The position numbers and the translations under genes are program-made. A stretch of 64,000 nt of DNA, from contig CM028326.1 in the NCBI GenBank assembly GCA_016647705.1, forward strand, positions 3,224,001-3,288,000. Direction: 5' to 3'. Position 1 is the stretch's first letter, and every line of letters starts with the position of its first letter. Under the pieces are notes generated by a model, which was given only the letters and a program-made list of their open reading frames with translations, did not search any database and was not told the origin of the DNA. Below, in pieces: positions 34,697 through 46,379 of the stretch. The DNA is from Eucommia ulmoides. Lineage: Eukaryota; Streptophyta; Magnoliopsida; Garryales; Eucommiaceae.

Positions 34697-35282
34697 TTTT
34701 TGCACTTTGCACCCTTATAGTTTTAGAGAATTTCACTTTAACCAATTTAAACACATTAAACCCTAAACACAACAAATTGGATATTTCAGGGTCCGACCAA
34801 AATCTCACTTTTGTCCTCCTTGTTTCAATTTAACAAACAACATCATCTCACTACAGTCATCATTACCTCCATTACAATTTTAGATTAAAAAAAAAAAAAG
34901 TCACTTGTTACGCATGTGACTATTTTTAAAGGGTTTTATGAGACATTTTTTTATTTCAACCTTTTTCTCCTCTCATTATCCTTTCTATCAAAATATTCAA
35001 AAGTAAAAAAATATAGATATATTATAATATATACATATATAAACTTTTTTTTATAGAAAAATTGTAACAAACATAGGAATAGGATGATAATGCGCATAAA
35101 CTCCTCTTAAAAATAGTTAGGTGCAACGGGTGACAGGTTGTTATCCAAATTAGTAATGAAACTATCTATTTGGAATGAAGTGTGACCATCATAAAACTTC
35201 AAAGTTTCGTATGTTCAAATTAAAACTACAAGAACCAAAATAAAATAATAGCCGAATTATAGGGGGTACAAAGTATCAAAAT
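34697..35282. mobile_element. Inverted-repeat element, family member 1
   Basis: The left end reads TTTTGCACTTTGCACCC; the reverse complement of the right end reads TTTTGATACTTTGTACCCC. It codes for nothing. The order of internal blocks is shared with 36296-36757. Confidence 0.6.
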
Positions 35283-35660
35283 GGGTAGTTTTTTTGTTTT
35301 TTTTTTTTCATATTTAACCCAAATTATATTATAAAAAATAAATAAAAATATCAATCAAACACCTTAACATGACATAATCTTATCTTTAAAAATAAAAATA
35401 AAAATATGTAGTCATCTTAAAATCAAATGATGTCCCAATCCCACATGGCCACCATAGGATCATCCAGTTGACAGCTTTTCCAACAACATTATAATCATAT
35501 ATAATAACTATAAGACCAAAAAGATGAGAAACCCATGACTCCATACCATGTGGGTCTCCTCCTACTGCCCAATTAATTTCACTTACTTGAATCTAAATTC
35601 AACAATCTTTTTTCTTTTCTTTTTTTTTAATTTATTTTTGTTTGATTTTTGTGGGTTTTA

Positions 35661-37369
35661 ATGGATTTTGATCATCAAGTTACTAAAACAGATAACCTGT
35701 TGGAGGAATCCTGGTTCTTTGGCAACCTTCTTGATCATAATAAGCCCTCAAAAATGTCGAGATCTTTGTCCGATCCTTCCCCTTCTTCGAAACACCGTGG
35801 CGGCCCGGGCGAAGCAGCCGGTGGTGGTGGTTTTGCTGCTTCTGGTTTGGTCAGGGCGCCGTCTCTGCCGCCGGGTTTGGTGGGGAAGAAAGTTGTCGGC
35901 AAAGAAGAGGGAACTAGAACCAGGGTCATCGGAAAACCAGGGCCACCGGGACAGATGAATAGTTTGCGGCGGGCGCCGTCGCTGCCGCCGGGTGTGGGGA
36001 GGGATGATGTAAATGAATATGATGATCCGGAAAGTGAGTTCTGCATGGGGAGGTTGATTAGGCAAGCTTCACTCAACTCCTCGAATCGCTTGTTGCCTCC
36101 AAGACATACTGCAAACTCTAAGGTACGAGGAATAATTTTTGTGATTGAAATTTAACTAATAAGTTCCATTTTTATGGTTTTTTTTTTTTTTTTTTTTTTT
36201 TTCAAATAACTTGAAAAAATTTTGTTTGATGTTAAATTTTTTATGTACTACAATATTTTTTTTACGAGTTTTGACACATTGTATTCATGAAGATTGACTA
36301 AAATCTTACTCTGGTACCCATGATTTTAATTTGAACACATAACGCCTTAAGTTTCCTTAATCATCCCATTACAGGCCATGTCATTATTTCCATTACGATT
36401 TTGGACAAAAAATACTTATCTACTATGCACATGACCATTTTCAAGAGATTTTATAGACAATTCCAGCCTCTTCATTCCCTCTTGTTGTTTTTCTCACTCA
36501 AATACTCAAAAATATAACATAATATATATTTATTTTTTTTAAGAAAAATTGTATGGAAAAAAGAACAAGTTGAAAACGCTCATAAATTTTCCATAAAAAT
36601 AGTTGAGTGCATGCAATTGACAATTTATCGCCCAAAATTTTAATGGATATATTGATTTGGACAGTTTACGAAGCTTCAGTGTGTTATGTGTTCAAATGGA
36701 AACAATGGGAGCCAAAGTAAAATAATGGCCAAACTTTAGGGTTCAAAGTGTCAAAGCACTTACGTTACATAAAAATCAATGCAAAATTTTACACTGTAAT
36801 TTTTATATAGTACAATAATTTTGTACTTTTGATAAAATTATTCAAAAATTACTTTCGCGAGTGAGTTTGATGAATAACCTACTGCCAAACTTAGGACCAT
36901 AGTAAAAAGTATCATTTTTTTTTTTTATATATATATTTTTAATTTCTTTTTCAATTAACAAAAACACTTCTTCGGAATGCATAACCTAAAAATATTATCA
37001 TAATGTTATTAATTTTATGTTGTTTTGTAGGGCGTGATGCAGAATTCAACCGTTTCAAAACAACGTATAAGAAAAAAATCAGAGAAAAATACCGTCAAAA
37101 CTGATAAAAAAAATGAGATCGGACAACAATTAATCAACCAGACAAAAATTTCGAGGAGTTTAAGCGATCTGACGTTGAAAGAACTTCAAGGATTCAAGGA
37201 TTTGGGATTCGAAATTGACAAAGAAGATCAAGAAAAAAGTTCCCAAAATAGAGAAGAAATGAAGAGGAAGAATAGTAGTGAGGAATGGGTGGTCCAGAGG
37301 TCTGCAGAGGATGACTTGAAGGCACAGATCAAGTATTGGGCAAGGGCTGTGGCTTCTAACGTGCGGTGA
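35661..37369 (+). CDS. DUF1685 family protein
   Basis: Two exons, 35661-36122 and 37031-37369, join in phase 0 across a GT-AG intron to give 266 aa. The start is the ATG of MDFDHQ; the frame upstream has no other ATG. Residues 15-24 read EESWFFGNLL followed by a SRSLSDPSPSS block, which is usual for the family. Two RAPSLPPG repeats lie within the low-complexity middle of exon 1. Exon 2 holds the DUF1685 core (LTLKELQGFKDLGF) and the C-terminal helix LKAQIKYWARAVASNVR. No biochemical function is established for this family. The intron carries a copy of the inverted-repeat element found just upstream. At the 3' end the TGA stop overlaps a good donor (GCG|GTGAGT), so a third exon adding a few residues is possible. 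Confidence 0.88.
36296..36757. mobile_element. Inverted-repeat element, family member 2, in DUF1685 intron
   Basis: Shares with 34697-35282 the block order 'catgacc...tttcaagagattttata', 'caaatactcaaaaatataac', 'aagaaaaattgta', 'gcgcataa...aaaatagttg' and the end 'aaaataatggccaaactttagggttcaaagtgtcaaa'. It is internal to the only intron of the DUF1685 gene. Confidence 0.6.
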
Positions 37370-37531
37370 GTGTATTTATGGTGATTTTACCATTTTGGTT
37401 TTTGCGGATCTATATATTGTATAAGTTGATAACATGAGAATAACCTCCTATTTTCATAATGGGATATTTAGCTAATAATCTTTGTATTTCATTTATTCTA
37501 TTATTTATTTCTATTAATTCAACTATAATCC

Positions 37532-38890
37532 TTTTTTTTTTTTGAAGTTCTTGTTATACAGTTTAGGGTTTCGATGGTGTCTGGAATTGGATCGTTAGAT
37601 ACAGTGCAGATTAGGATTAAAAAAGAGCCACAAACTAGGGTTTTTGTACGAAAATGCATACGCGAGTAGGTCTGTCAATGTTCCATCTCTCGTGTTAGTA
37701 GAGTTTTGGGTCTAAATAAGTTTGAACCGAGTTTTCACTAGTAAACTGAATGTATATACCTTAACCTGACACCCTTCCCTCTTTGTATTTGGGTGGTAAG
37801 CCTTCCCCAAATCTCAGTCAATTCCACCTGATACTCGCGAAATTTATGGGATTGAGGGGTTTATGCCTATTGAATTGGGGGTTTATGTCTGTTGAGTGAG
37901 TCATCCAATCTTCTTTCTTTATATAGTAGGTTTCGTTGACAGGTCTCGAACAATAAGTCAAGGGCCAAGTTGGGAGTGTGTATGCTCAATCTTTGGTGGT
38001 CCCAAAATTGAGTAATCTTGTGTGAGTCCAGACTGAATCCTTGGATAATGCTAGGTTATGATCGGGGATTGACGTCTCGGGTTGTCCATGATCCTCTATC
38101 TTACATAATCAGGTTCACGGCTATATCCTTGTTGGGTCCCTCCAAGTTTTTGATTGGGTCATGATCTCTTGCGTTACTTGTGTTTTCATGCACTGTACGT
38201 AGATCTAGTCGAGACTATCTGAAATATCCCTCATCAGGTTTAGTGTTTAGGGTTTAGAGTTCCCGAAATATTCTCATTAGGTTTAGAGTTCTCTATTTTT
38301 CCAAAATAAAAATAAAAATTGTTGCTTATAGAGAATTTATTTTTAATTATTATAAAACATATCTTTTGAGTTAATGTCCAATATTTTAGTTGATTTTAAA
38401 TAGAAAATATTATTAATTTGTCCATCAAACTAGTCAATTTATTCTTTTAACTTTCTATTTTTATTTTTTTATTTTTAGTGATTTAAATAGATTTTAGTTC
38501 TTCGAAATTCAACACAAGTTTCAAATCCCAACAAATCAAACTTTTCTAATTAAACGATCATATTGAATTTTACACAAGTTATTCTCTAGCAAAGTGGGGT
38601 AGATTTTTCCAGCGATGTGAGGGTGAGAGTTGTTATTCCGATGAGGTGGAGGAGATTAATTTGTTAAAAATAAAGTGGTGAAAAAAATAATTTTTTTAAA
38701 TCTTAATAAATAAAGATAAAGAAGATAAATATAAAAAATTAAAAAAAATTAAGTGAATAATATATATTTAAATTTTTAATTATTTTTAAATTTCTAAAAG
38801 TAAAATTATCATAATAATAAAAAATTTATGAAATTTTAATTTATATGGGAATTAAATGGTATTTGACTTAAGTCATAAAGAAATGATTAA
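37532..38890. repeat. Duplicated block, copy 1
   Basis: Matches 39161-40500 in order along its length, for example 'gtttagggtt(t/c)gatggtgt', 'tgggagtgtgtatgctcaatc' and 'ttatgatcggggattga'. Copy 1 starts just after the last DUF1685 exon. I see no protein in it. Confidence 0.85.
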
Positions 38891-38940
38891 TATTTTTAAG
38901 ATTTACCATTAAATAACATTGGAGGTATATTTTTTAAGAA

Positions 38941-39160
38941 AGTAAAATGGGAAAAATCTAAATTCATGGCGGGACCTAGAAGATATTATCAAAATCAAAG
39001 GACAAGCAGATATTCTTCACACACTCTTGCTGTTTCCTGTTTGTTGAAGAAGAAGAAGATATTCAATGAATTCATGAATCAATCAAACCCAATGTTGCAG
39101 ACTCAAAACCTCATCTGCTCCATCTTCCCCTTCTCCACCGACCCATCACCACTTTTTCTT
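38941..39160 (+). pseudogene. Duplicated promoter and first codons of the DUF3082 gene
   Basis: Matches 41650-41960 of the DUF3082 gene: 'gggaaaaatctaaatt', 'catggcgggacc', the 'gaagaagaagaag' leader and then ATG at 39092 (MLQTQNLICSIFPFS). About 60 bp of the transit-peptide coding part is missing between two 'ccccttctc' copies. After 'gacccatcaccact' the sequence jumps into the T-rich start of duplicated block 2. The frame closes after 34 residues (39092-39193). If the promoter is active it would make a short, functionless product or a non-coding RNA. Confidence 0.8.
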
Positions 39161-40500
39161 TTTCTTTTTTTAAGTTCTTATAATATAGTTTAGGGTTTTG
39201 ATGGTGTTTGGAATTGGATCGTCAAATATAATGCAGATTAGGATAAAAAAATAAAAATAAAAATAAAAAAAGAAGGGCAACAAACTAGGGTTTTTGTACA
39301 AAATGTATACACTGGTGGGTCTGTCACTGTTGCATCTCTCGTGTTAGTAGAATTTAACGTTTGAATTGAGTTTTCACTAGTAGACTAAATTTATATACCT
39401 TAACTTGGCAACCTTCCCTCTTTGTATTTGGGTGGCAAGTCTTTTCTGAAATCTCAATCAATCTCACGTAATCCTCGCGAAATTCACGGGATTGAGGGTT
39501 TTATGACTATTGAATGAGTCATCCGATCTTCTTTCTTTATATAGTAGGCTTCGATGACCAGTCTCGAACAATAAGTCAAGGACCAAGTTGGGAGTGTGTA
39601 TGCTCAATCTCTGGTGGTCCTGAAATTGAGTAATTTTGTGTGAGCCCAGGCTGAATCCTTGGATGATACTAGGTTATGATCGGGGATTGAGGTCTCTAGT
39701 TGTTCATGACCTCAATCCTCTGTCTTATGTAATTAGGTTCCCAGACAGTATCCTCAGGTCCCTCTGAGTTTCTACTTGGATCATGATCTCTTGCATTACT
39801 TGTATTTTCAAGCATTGTATTTAGATTTAGTCAAGACTTTCTAAAATATCCCTAATTAGGTTTAAGGTTTAGAGTTCCTGAAATATTTTCATTAGGTTTA
39901 GAGTTCTCTATTTTTTTAAAAGTTTTTTTATTTTATTATAGAGAATTTATTTTTAATTCTTATCAATTTTTTTTTTTTTTTTGGAGTTATTGGTAGTATT
40001 GTAGTTGATTTTAAATAGAAAATATTATTAAATTGTCCATGAAACTAGTCAATTTATTCTTTTAATTTTATTTTCATTCTTTATTTTTTTTTTAGTGATT
40101 TAAATAAGTTTTAGTTCTTCCGTCAAATTCAATACAAATTTCGAATTTCAATAATTAAATTTTTTTAATTCTACACAAGTTATTTTCTTGTGAGGTGAGA
40201 GTAGATTTTTCTAACAATGTGGAGGTGGAATATAATTGTTCCGGCAAGGTGGAAGGGGATTAATTTGTTAAAAAATAAAGTGGTTAAAAAAATATATTTT
40301 TTAAAAATAAAATCTTATTGAAAAAAGTTCAAGAAGATAAATATATTTAAAAAAAAAAAAAGTTAAAGGGATTGTTATATATTTTAATTATTTTTAAACT
40401 ATTAGAGATAAAATTATCTTTACCATAAAAAAATTTATTAATTTTTTAATTAGTATGAGAGCTAAACGGTGTTTTGAATTAAATGATAAGGAAGTGATAA
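39161..40500. repeat. Duplicated block, copy 2
   Basis: Second copy of the 37532-38890 block, directly fused to the truncated DUF3082 5' end. Internal differences include an AAAAATA expansion near 39243-39270 and several small indels. Confidence 0.85.
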
Positions 40501-41165
40501 AGATATATATATATATATAGGTGGATCAATAGTTATTAAATGAATTTATTAATTTTTAATTTATATGAGAGCTAAACGGTGGTTTGAATTAAATGATAAG
40601 AAAGTGAAATATATATATATATATAGGTGGATCAATAGTTATTAAATGATGGAGGAAATTTATAATTTTGGTATAATTATTTGAAAAAATTGACAATTAG
40701 TTTTATTTTTAGAGTGCAATATGTGATTAGTCATTTCTTAGTATTAGGTTTTGATTTAGTTTCTTAAATTGAATTTCACTTGAGTTTTAGTCCCGCATTG
40801 TAGAAATTGTAAGGACATTGTAGGGGTTTTATAATGAATATTAGTTATATGTAACGAATATCAGTTATAATTTCATAATTTGTTATATATATATATATGG
40901 GTGGATCAATAGTTATTAAATGATCGAGGAAATTTATACTTTGGTATAATTATTTGGAAAAATCGGCAATTACTCCTATTTTTAGGGTGCAATATGTGAT
41001 TAGTCATTTCTTAGTATTAGGTTTTGATTTAGTTCCTTAAGTTGGATTTCACTTGAGTTTTAGTCCCGCATTGGAAAAATTGTAAGGACATTGTGGGGGT
41101 TTTATAATGAATATTAGTTATATGTAACGAATATTAATTACAATTTCATAATTTGTTATTTTTTT
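40500..41165. repeat. Local tandem duplication upstream of the DUF3082 gene
   Basis: A unit of about 275 bp, from 'ataggtggatcaatagttatt' to 'ataatttgttata', occurs at about 40621-40893 and 40898-41160. A partial copy with the flanking 'gagctaaacggtg' lies at 40455-40560. Each unit contains 'tagtcccgcattg'. TA microsatellites mark the unit borders. Confidence 0.85.
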
Positions 41166-41169
41166 TATA

Positions 41170-41510
41170 TATATTTATGTATTTTTTGTTACATGTACTT
41201 ATATAATATTAGTTACATGTTACAATTACATATATCCGTGTAATATTTTATGACATTTAACAAATATTGAACACATAAATTAATTTAATATTAGTTACAT
41301 GTATTTGTGTACATTTAGTTACATGTAACTAAATATATATATTTTGTGTGATTTTTGTTACACCTAACAAAATTTTACACACAAAAATTGTTACAAAATT
41401 TTACACACAAAAATTGTTACATGTAAAAAATATATATATATATAAAATTGTTACATGTTACAAAATATAGTAATTTTACACACAAAATTGTTACATGTAA
41501 CCGTGCGTGT
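41170..41510. repeat. Repeats of TTACATGTAAC-like palindromes
   Basis: The motif 'gttacatgtaac' and variants, plus 'ttttacacacaaaattg', recur about a dozen times. The cluster lies 130-470 bp upstream of the DUF3082 leader, in the promoter region, and is absent from the duplicated promoter copy at 38.9 kb. Confidence 0.65.
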
Positions 41511-41838
41511 GCAAGACTTTCGCCTTTTTAAAATAGGCAGGATTAAAACTAAAGTTTCTTCTGCTTCTAAAATTTTTCACTAATTAAGGGTGAAATATGG
41601 AACCTCCTATCGATTTACGCTAATTTTTTTTTGTAAAATGAAAGAAATAGGGAAAAATCTAAATTTAAGGACAAATAAAACGGGTTTAGATACAATCATG
41701 GCGGGACCAGAAGATTTATCAAAATCAAATCAGTAGCAGATATTCTTCCCACACACTCTTGCTGTTTTCTGTTTGTTGAAGAAGAAGAAGACATTCAATG
41801 AATTCATGAATCTCATCTGAGGAAGAAAATCAAACCCA

Positions 41839-44800
41839 ATGTTGCAGACTCAAACCCTCGTCTCCTCCATCTTCCCCTTCTCTCTCTCTCATCACCACCA
41901 CCACCCACTTCTCTCTTCCCCTTATCTCCCCCTTCTCCGCCGACCCATCACCACTTTCCCCTCCGTTTCCGTCCAGAATGGAATCGGAACTCACCCGTCA
42001 TGGCTCGCTGAAATCGCCGACGCCGCCATTACTTCTCCGCCGGACGACGGTCCCCTCGAACTCCCATCTTCAACTCCCTCCATTTTCGCCACCGACGACG
42101 ACCCATCAACTATCCAAGTCGCCACCAGTATTCTCCTCACCGGCGCCATCACCGTCTTCCTCTTCCGCTCCCTCCGCCGCCGCGCCAAACGAGCCAGAGA
42201 ACTGGTATATTTACACACCCACCACCATTCACTCCATCAATTTTTCTATTCCAATCGCGAAAATTCAACCTCTGATTTGAAAAATTAATGGATGGGTTTT
42301 GGTGGGTTTAGAAATTCAGGTCATCGGGCGCGAAGAAATCGTTGAAGGACGAAGCAATCGAGAGCTTAAAAGCCATGACACCGGCTTCGGTAGAATCCAA
42401 GGGTCCTCCCTCACCTGCTGAAGCATTACTGGGTGGATTATCAGCAGGAATAATTGCCCTTATCCTCTACAAATTCACCACGACCGTTGAAGCTTCTCTC
42501 AATCGCCAAACGCTATCAGATAATTTTTCGGTTAGTTTATATCATTTTTCTGCGAATGCTTTCTAATTTTAATCATCATCATCTAAAGCTAAGACCCTGC
42601 TTGATTTTTCTCCATTACAGGTTCGTCAAATTACAATAACCATAAGGTTAGTTCATCAAACTGGTAATAAATTCATTAAGAGCAACTTGAAGGGTTGCGT
42701 CATGCTTGTGCCATCTTTTTTTATTATTATTATTTTGAAACCAATGCACTTCAATTGGTGCGCTAAATACTAACGGCATGTTTGGTTGGACGGAATGGAA
42801 TGAGGGTGAAATGAAATGGAAAAAGTAATGGAATAAGAGAAGGAATGGAATGGAATTGTGAATGTAATTACTATTCCATTCTCTTGTTTGGTTGGTATGG
42901 AATAAAAGAAAGAATGGAATAGTGAAATATAATAAAATTTCTATTTTACTCTTATAAAATTATTATTCCATTCTCTTATTGGTTGGTTATAATAAAATTT
43001 TATTATATTTCATTATTCTATTTCTTTTCTCATTTTATTATATTTCACTATTCAACTCAATTTTAAATTTTTGTTTTCTAATTTCTATTTTTGTTCTCAA
43101 TTTTCAGTTTCTATTCTTTAATTTCTGCTTTTGTTCCAATTTTCAGTTTCCTTTTTCAATTTTCAATTTTCTATTATCTAATTTTCTATTTTTTGTTCTC
43201 AATTTTCAGTTTATGTTCTCAACTTTCAGTTTTCGTTCTCAATTTTTTATTATCTAATTTTATGTTTTTGTTCTCAATTTTCTGTTTTTGTTTTCAATTT
43301 TTTGTTTTCGTTCTCTGATTTTATATTTTTGTTCTTAATTTTCAGTTTATATTCTCAATTTTTTGTTTCTGTTCTCAATTTTTTATTCTCTAATTTTCTG
43401 TTTTTGTTCTCAATTTTTAGTTTATGTTCTCAATTTTCTGTTCTCTAATTTTCTGTTTTTGTTCTCAATTTTCGGTTTTTATTCTCAATTTTCTGTTTCT
43501 ATTCTCAATTTTCAGTTTTTGTTCTCAATTTTCTAGTTCTGTTCTTAATTTTTTGTTCTCAATTTTCTATTTCTATTCTCAACTTTCTGTTCTCTAATTT
43601 CAATTTATGTTCTCTAATTTCTATTTTTGTTCTCAATTTTCAAGAGTTTAATTACAAGGGCTATTATGTAATTTAAGGTATTGATTCCATTGGGTTGGAA
43701 TCCCATTCCACCCTATTTCAAATGGAATCCCATTTCATCTAATTTCATTCCAATGGAATCACAAAATTGATTCCATTGGAGAACCAAACAACGGAATAGG
43801 AATCGAGGGCGGAATGCGATTCCATTCCGCCCTCGATTCCATCCAACCAAACATGCCGTAAATGGCATATGTAGAGTAAGAGCCAAAATGTTGAGTCGGT
43901 GGGTGAATTGATTAGGATTACTTAGCTGATTTGGGCCTAAATATAATTGGGTCAATGTTGAGTTTATTTAGTTAGGGTTGAGTAGGATATTTGGTTAGAT
44001 TTATATTGATTTTGGTTTTTAATTAAATTTAATTGGGTTAAATAAATTTTATTTCTTTGGGTTTAATTAGATTTGGTAGAATTTAGTTTATTAATTTTAT
44101 TTTATTTGAGTTGGGTTATATTAATTGATTAATTTTATTTTGTTTGGAATGGATTGAATTGAGGGTATTTGGATTGTTAGTAGAGCTAATTAATTTATAG
44201 ATGGTGAATAATTGTTATAGACTTTTAGTTTTAATTCTTTTTAAGAGAAACCGAGTGGCAGCCTTAAAAAACCGGTTCATTACACATGAAGTCATTTAAG
44301 TTAGGAGAAAAACCCAATTAACATATGGTAATTGTTTGTAATACAGTAACATTTATATCTTCACATTCATTGTGTTGTTGTTGATATTGTTGTTATACAA
44401 CAATATTTACATCTCTTTATTCATTATGTTGTTATTAATATTGTTGTTGGGTCATAATATTTGCATCGCCTCCATTTATTATGGTGTTGTTGATGTAGTG
44501 GAAGAATATATATTTAGAATTATCTTAAATAATAAATATATAGGTGGTGTTTTTTTAATATGGGCTTGCAAGTTGTGGCCTATTATAATTTTAATTGTAA
44601 AAATGAGATTTTCTCAAAAAAAATCTTGAATTAATTTCATTTGGTTAATTTTAATTTTAATAAAAAAACAAACGACACAAAGAAATAATACAACTATTGG
44701 AGTTGCTCTAAACAAGTTCTCTTTTGGGATAAAAGATTGATAAATCTTTGGAATATGCAGGACGATTATAAATGGGTTGTGCTATCTTGCTACGTTTGTG

Positions 44801-44965
44801 TTTGGAATCAATTCTGTGGGATTGGTTCTTTACTCGGGTCAGCTCGCCATTAATTCTCTCATGGGAGCTTCTTCTTCTACAAATGAAGAAACCCAGAACA
44901 AAAATGGCGGTAGCTCTGAAACTAACGAAAGCAGTGTCGATCAAAGTTCAGAGAACACCAAATGA
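41839..44965 (+). CDS. DUF3082 family membrane protein, predicted chloroplast
   Basis: Four exons, 41839-42204, 42312-42530, 42621-42646 and 44761-44965, join in frame to 271 aa; exon 3 is only 26 nt. The first 50 residues are Ser/Pro/His-rich and lack acidic residues, as in a plastid transit peptide. Membrane segments are likely at residues 91-110 (VATSILLTGAITVFLF), 145-170 (ALLGGLSAGIIALILY) and 205-235 (INGLCYLATFVFGINSVG). The C-terminal tail is Asn/Ser/Glu-rich. The LSAGIIALILYKF...TLSDNFSVRQIT part resembles DUF3082, shared with cyanobacteria, whose role is not known to me. Intron 3 (2.1 kb) holds a 1.1-kb MITE. The gene ends 197 bp from the end of the convergent DUF599 gene. Confidence 0.85.
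42774..43858. mobile_element. Tourist-like MITE in intron 3 with an internal array
   Basis: Left end CGGCATGTTTGGTTGGA; the inverted right end is CGGCATGTTTGGTTGGA as well, flanked by TAA (42771-42773, 43859-43861). About 600 bp of the middle is a ~20-bp repeat (see next entry), making the element unusually long for a MITE. Frames at 42979-43318 come from this array. Confidence 0.85.
43040..43645. repeat. Approx. 20-bp 'ttctcaattttctgtttttg' minisatellite
   Basis: About 30 imperfect copies of a TTCTCAATTTTC(A/T)GTTT unit follow each other inside the MITE. The strand is strongly T/C-biased. Confidence 0.8.
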
Positions 44966-45162
44966 TTGAAATTATCAGATTGAGGAAAACAGGTTTTGTA
45001 GATCGCAGTAAAAATTCAATATTAAATCATGATTTTTTTTCTGTTGCAGTTCTATGTGATGAGCTTTGATTGGATAATCCATGGCGGCTAACATATATTT
45101 ATTTGTTACTAATCGAAAGAAAGAATAACATTTTAGCTGTGTTGATATAACTTGACACCGCT

Positions 45163-46374
45163 TTAGATCTCCACTAATGATTTATCCGGCAAGTTGTTCT
45201 CGGTAGTCATGGAAGGAGGAGTAGATCTCTCACGACTCATCTCCGGGAAGCGGGTTCTGGCTACCGTCGGCTGATACCCGTGAAGCGGCGTTGAGTTCTT
45301 GTCGAGAGGATACAGGACCGCCACCATGACCACGGCAGAGAGGAACATGGGTATCGGACCAAACATCCAAATTAGCAGAGTGGTGGCGAAATACAGTGAC
45401 CGGAGACCAAAAGACCAGAAATTCCCGCCGCTAATCACCGCCTCCTCGACGTAACTGACCGGAACCTCCGATTCCGGCATGCATATGAGGAAATTAGCGC
45501 GGACGAAGCACCTGATGCTCTGAACGAAAGAGGCGAACGCCACAAGAAAGCAGAAGAGTAGGGAAATGTATTTGAGAGAAATGGTGAAGTGGGTGGTGTC
45601 GCCGTAGACGAGGCCGCTGGTGAAGACGTTCATCGACGAGGTTCCAATCCAAGCTCCCATGAGAGAGCTGAGTACGAGGGAGATGGAGCAAAGTGAAGTC
45701 GCCGCCGACATGTTGCTGTTGATCATTGAAATCGCTTGCCCTCTGTCCGCCGCTTCAATCTGTGAAACACATATCAACCAAAATTATCGCCATAAAATTC
45801 GAAATCGAAGCTTTCTCTCTCTACAAAAACATATCAATCAAAATTTCACTTTCTCAACAAATATAGCCCTGAAAATCGAAAACCATTCTCTCTCTCTCTC
45901 TAGTAAAACATCAATCAAAACTTCATTTTCTCAACAACAATGGCTCTGAAAATCGAAAACGAAGCGCTCTCTCTCTCTACTCTCTCTCTCTAGTAAAACA
46001 TATAAATCAAAACTTGACTTTCTCAACAATTATAGCTCTGAAAATCGAAAACCATTCTCTGTCTCTAGTAAAACATCAATCAAACCTTCACTTTCTCAGC
46101 AATTATGGTTCTGAAAAATTGAAGACGAAGCTCTCTCTCTCTACTCTCACTCTAGAAAAAAACAGAGACAGACCAGCATGATTCTTTGAACCCAGATTCT
46201 TTTGTTGTGATTGTCGTAGCCAATGTCAGTGGTTTGAGGATGTTTTAGGTATCTGTAGAGGAGAAAGAGATGGTAAGTGAACATGAGTAGTAGCCCTGTC
46301 GGGACTAACACCATGTCCAAGTATTCCTTCCTCCAATTCCCCACCATTGTTGCCTTCTTCTTCTTGAATTGCAT
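45163..46374 (-). CDS. DUF599 family membrane protein
   Basis: Two exons, 46374-46174 and 45759-45163, join in phase 0 (RIML|IEAADRG) to 265 aa. Membrane segments are predicted at residues 19-42 (DMVLVPTGLLLMFTYHLFLL), about 88-108 (SLCSISLVLSSLMGAWIG), 125-150 (ISLKYISLLFCFLVAFASF) and 190-225 (ATTLLIWMFGPIPMFLS...). The WRKEYLD start and the 'RIWVQRIM ... RGQAISMINSNMSAATSL' segment are typical of DUF599. The first ATG (46374) adds nine residues to an ATG at 46347 that matches the usual family start; I could not decide between them. The role of DUF599 proteins is unknown. The intron is nearly all tandem repeats. Confidence 0.85.
45800..46150. repeat. Approx. 75-85-bp tandem repeat filling the DUF599 intron
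   Basis: Four to five copies of a unit combining 'tagtaaaacatcaatcaaaacttcactttctcaac', 'atggctctgaaaatcg' and a CT tract. The unit probably expanded from intron sequence; it does not code. Confidence 0.85.
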
Positions 46375-46379
46375 TTAGG

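Noticed and set aside
35735..36076. Minus-strand frames of 105-113 aa
   Set aside because: Antisense of the DUF1685 first exon, whose GC-rich composition keeps opposite frames open.
41978..42280. Pro/Ser-rich plus and minus frames over the DUF3082 first exon
   Set aside because: The third frame (41839 start) is the one that joins in phase with three further exons to a recognised family.
42979..43318. Phe-rich frames of 75-92 aa
   Set aside because: They come from the 20-bp TTCTCAATTTTC array in the MITE.
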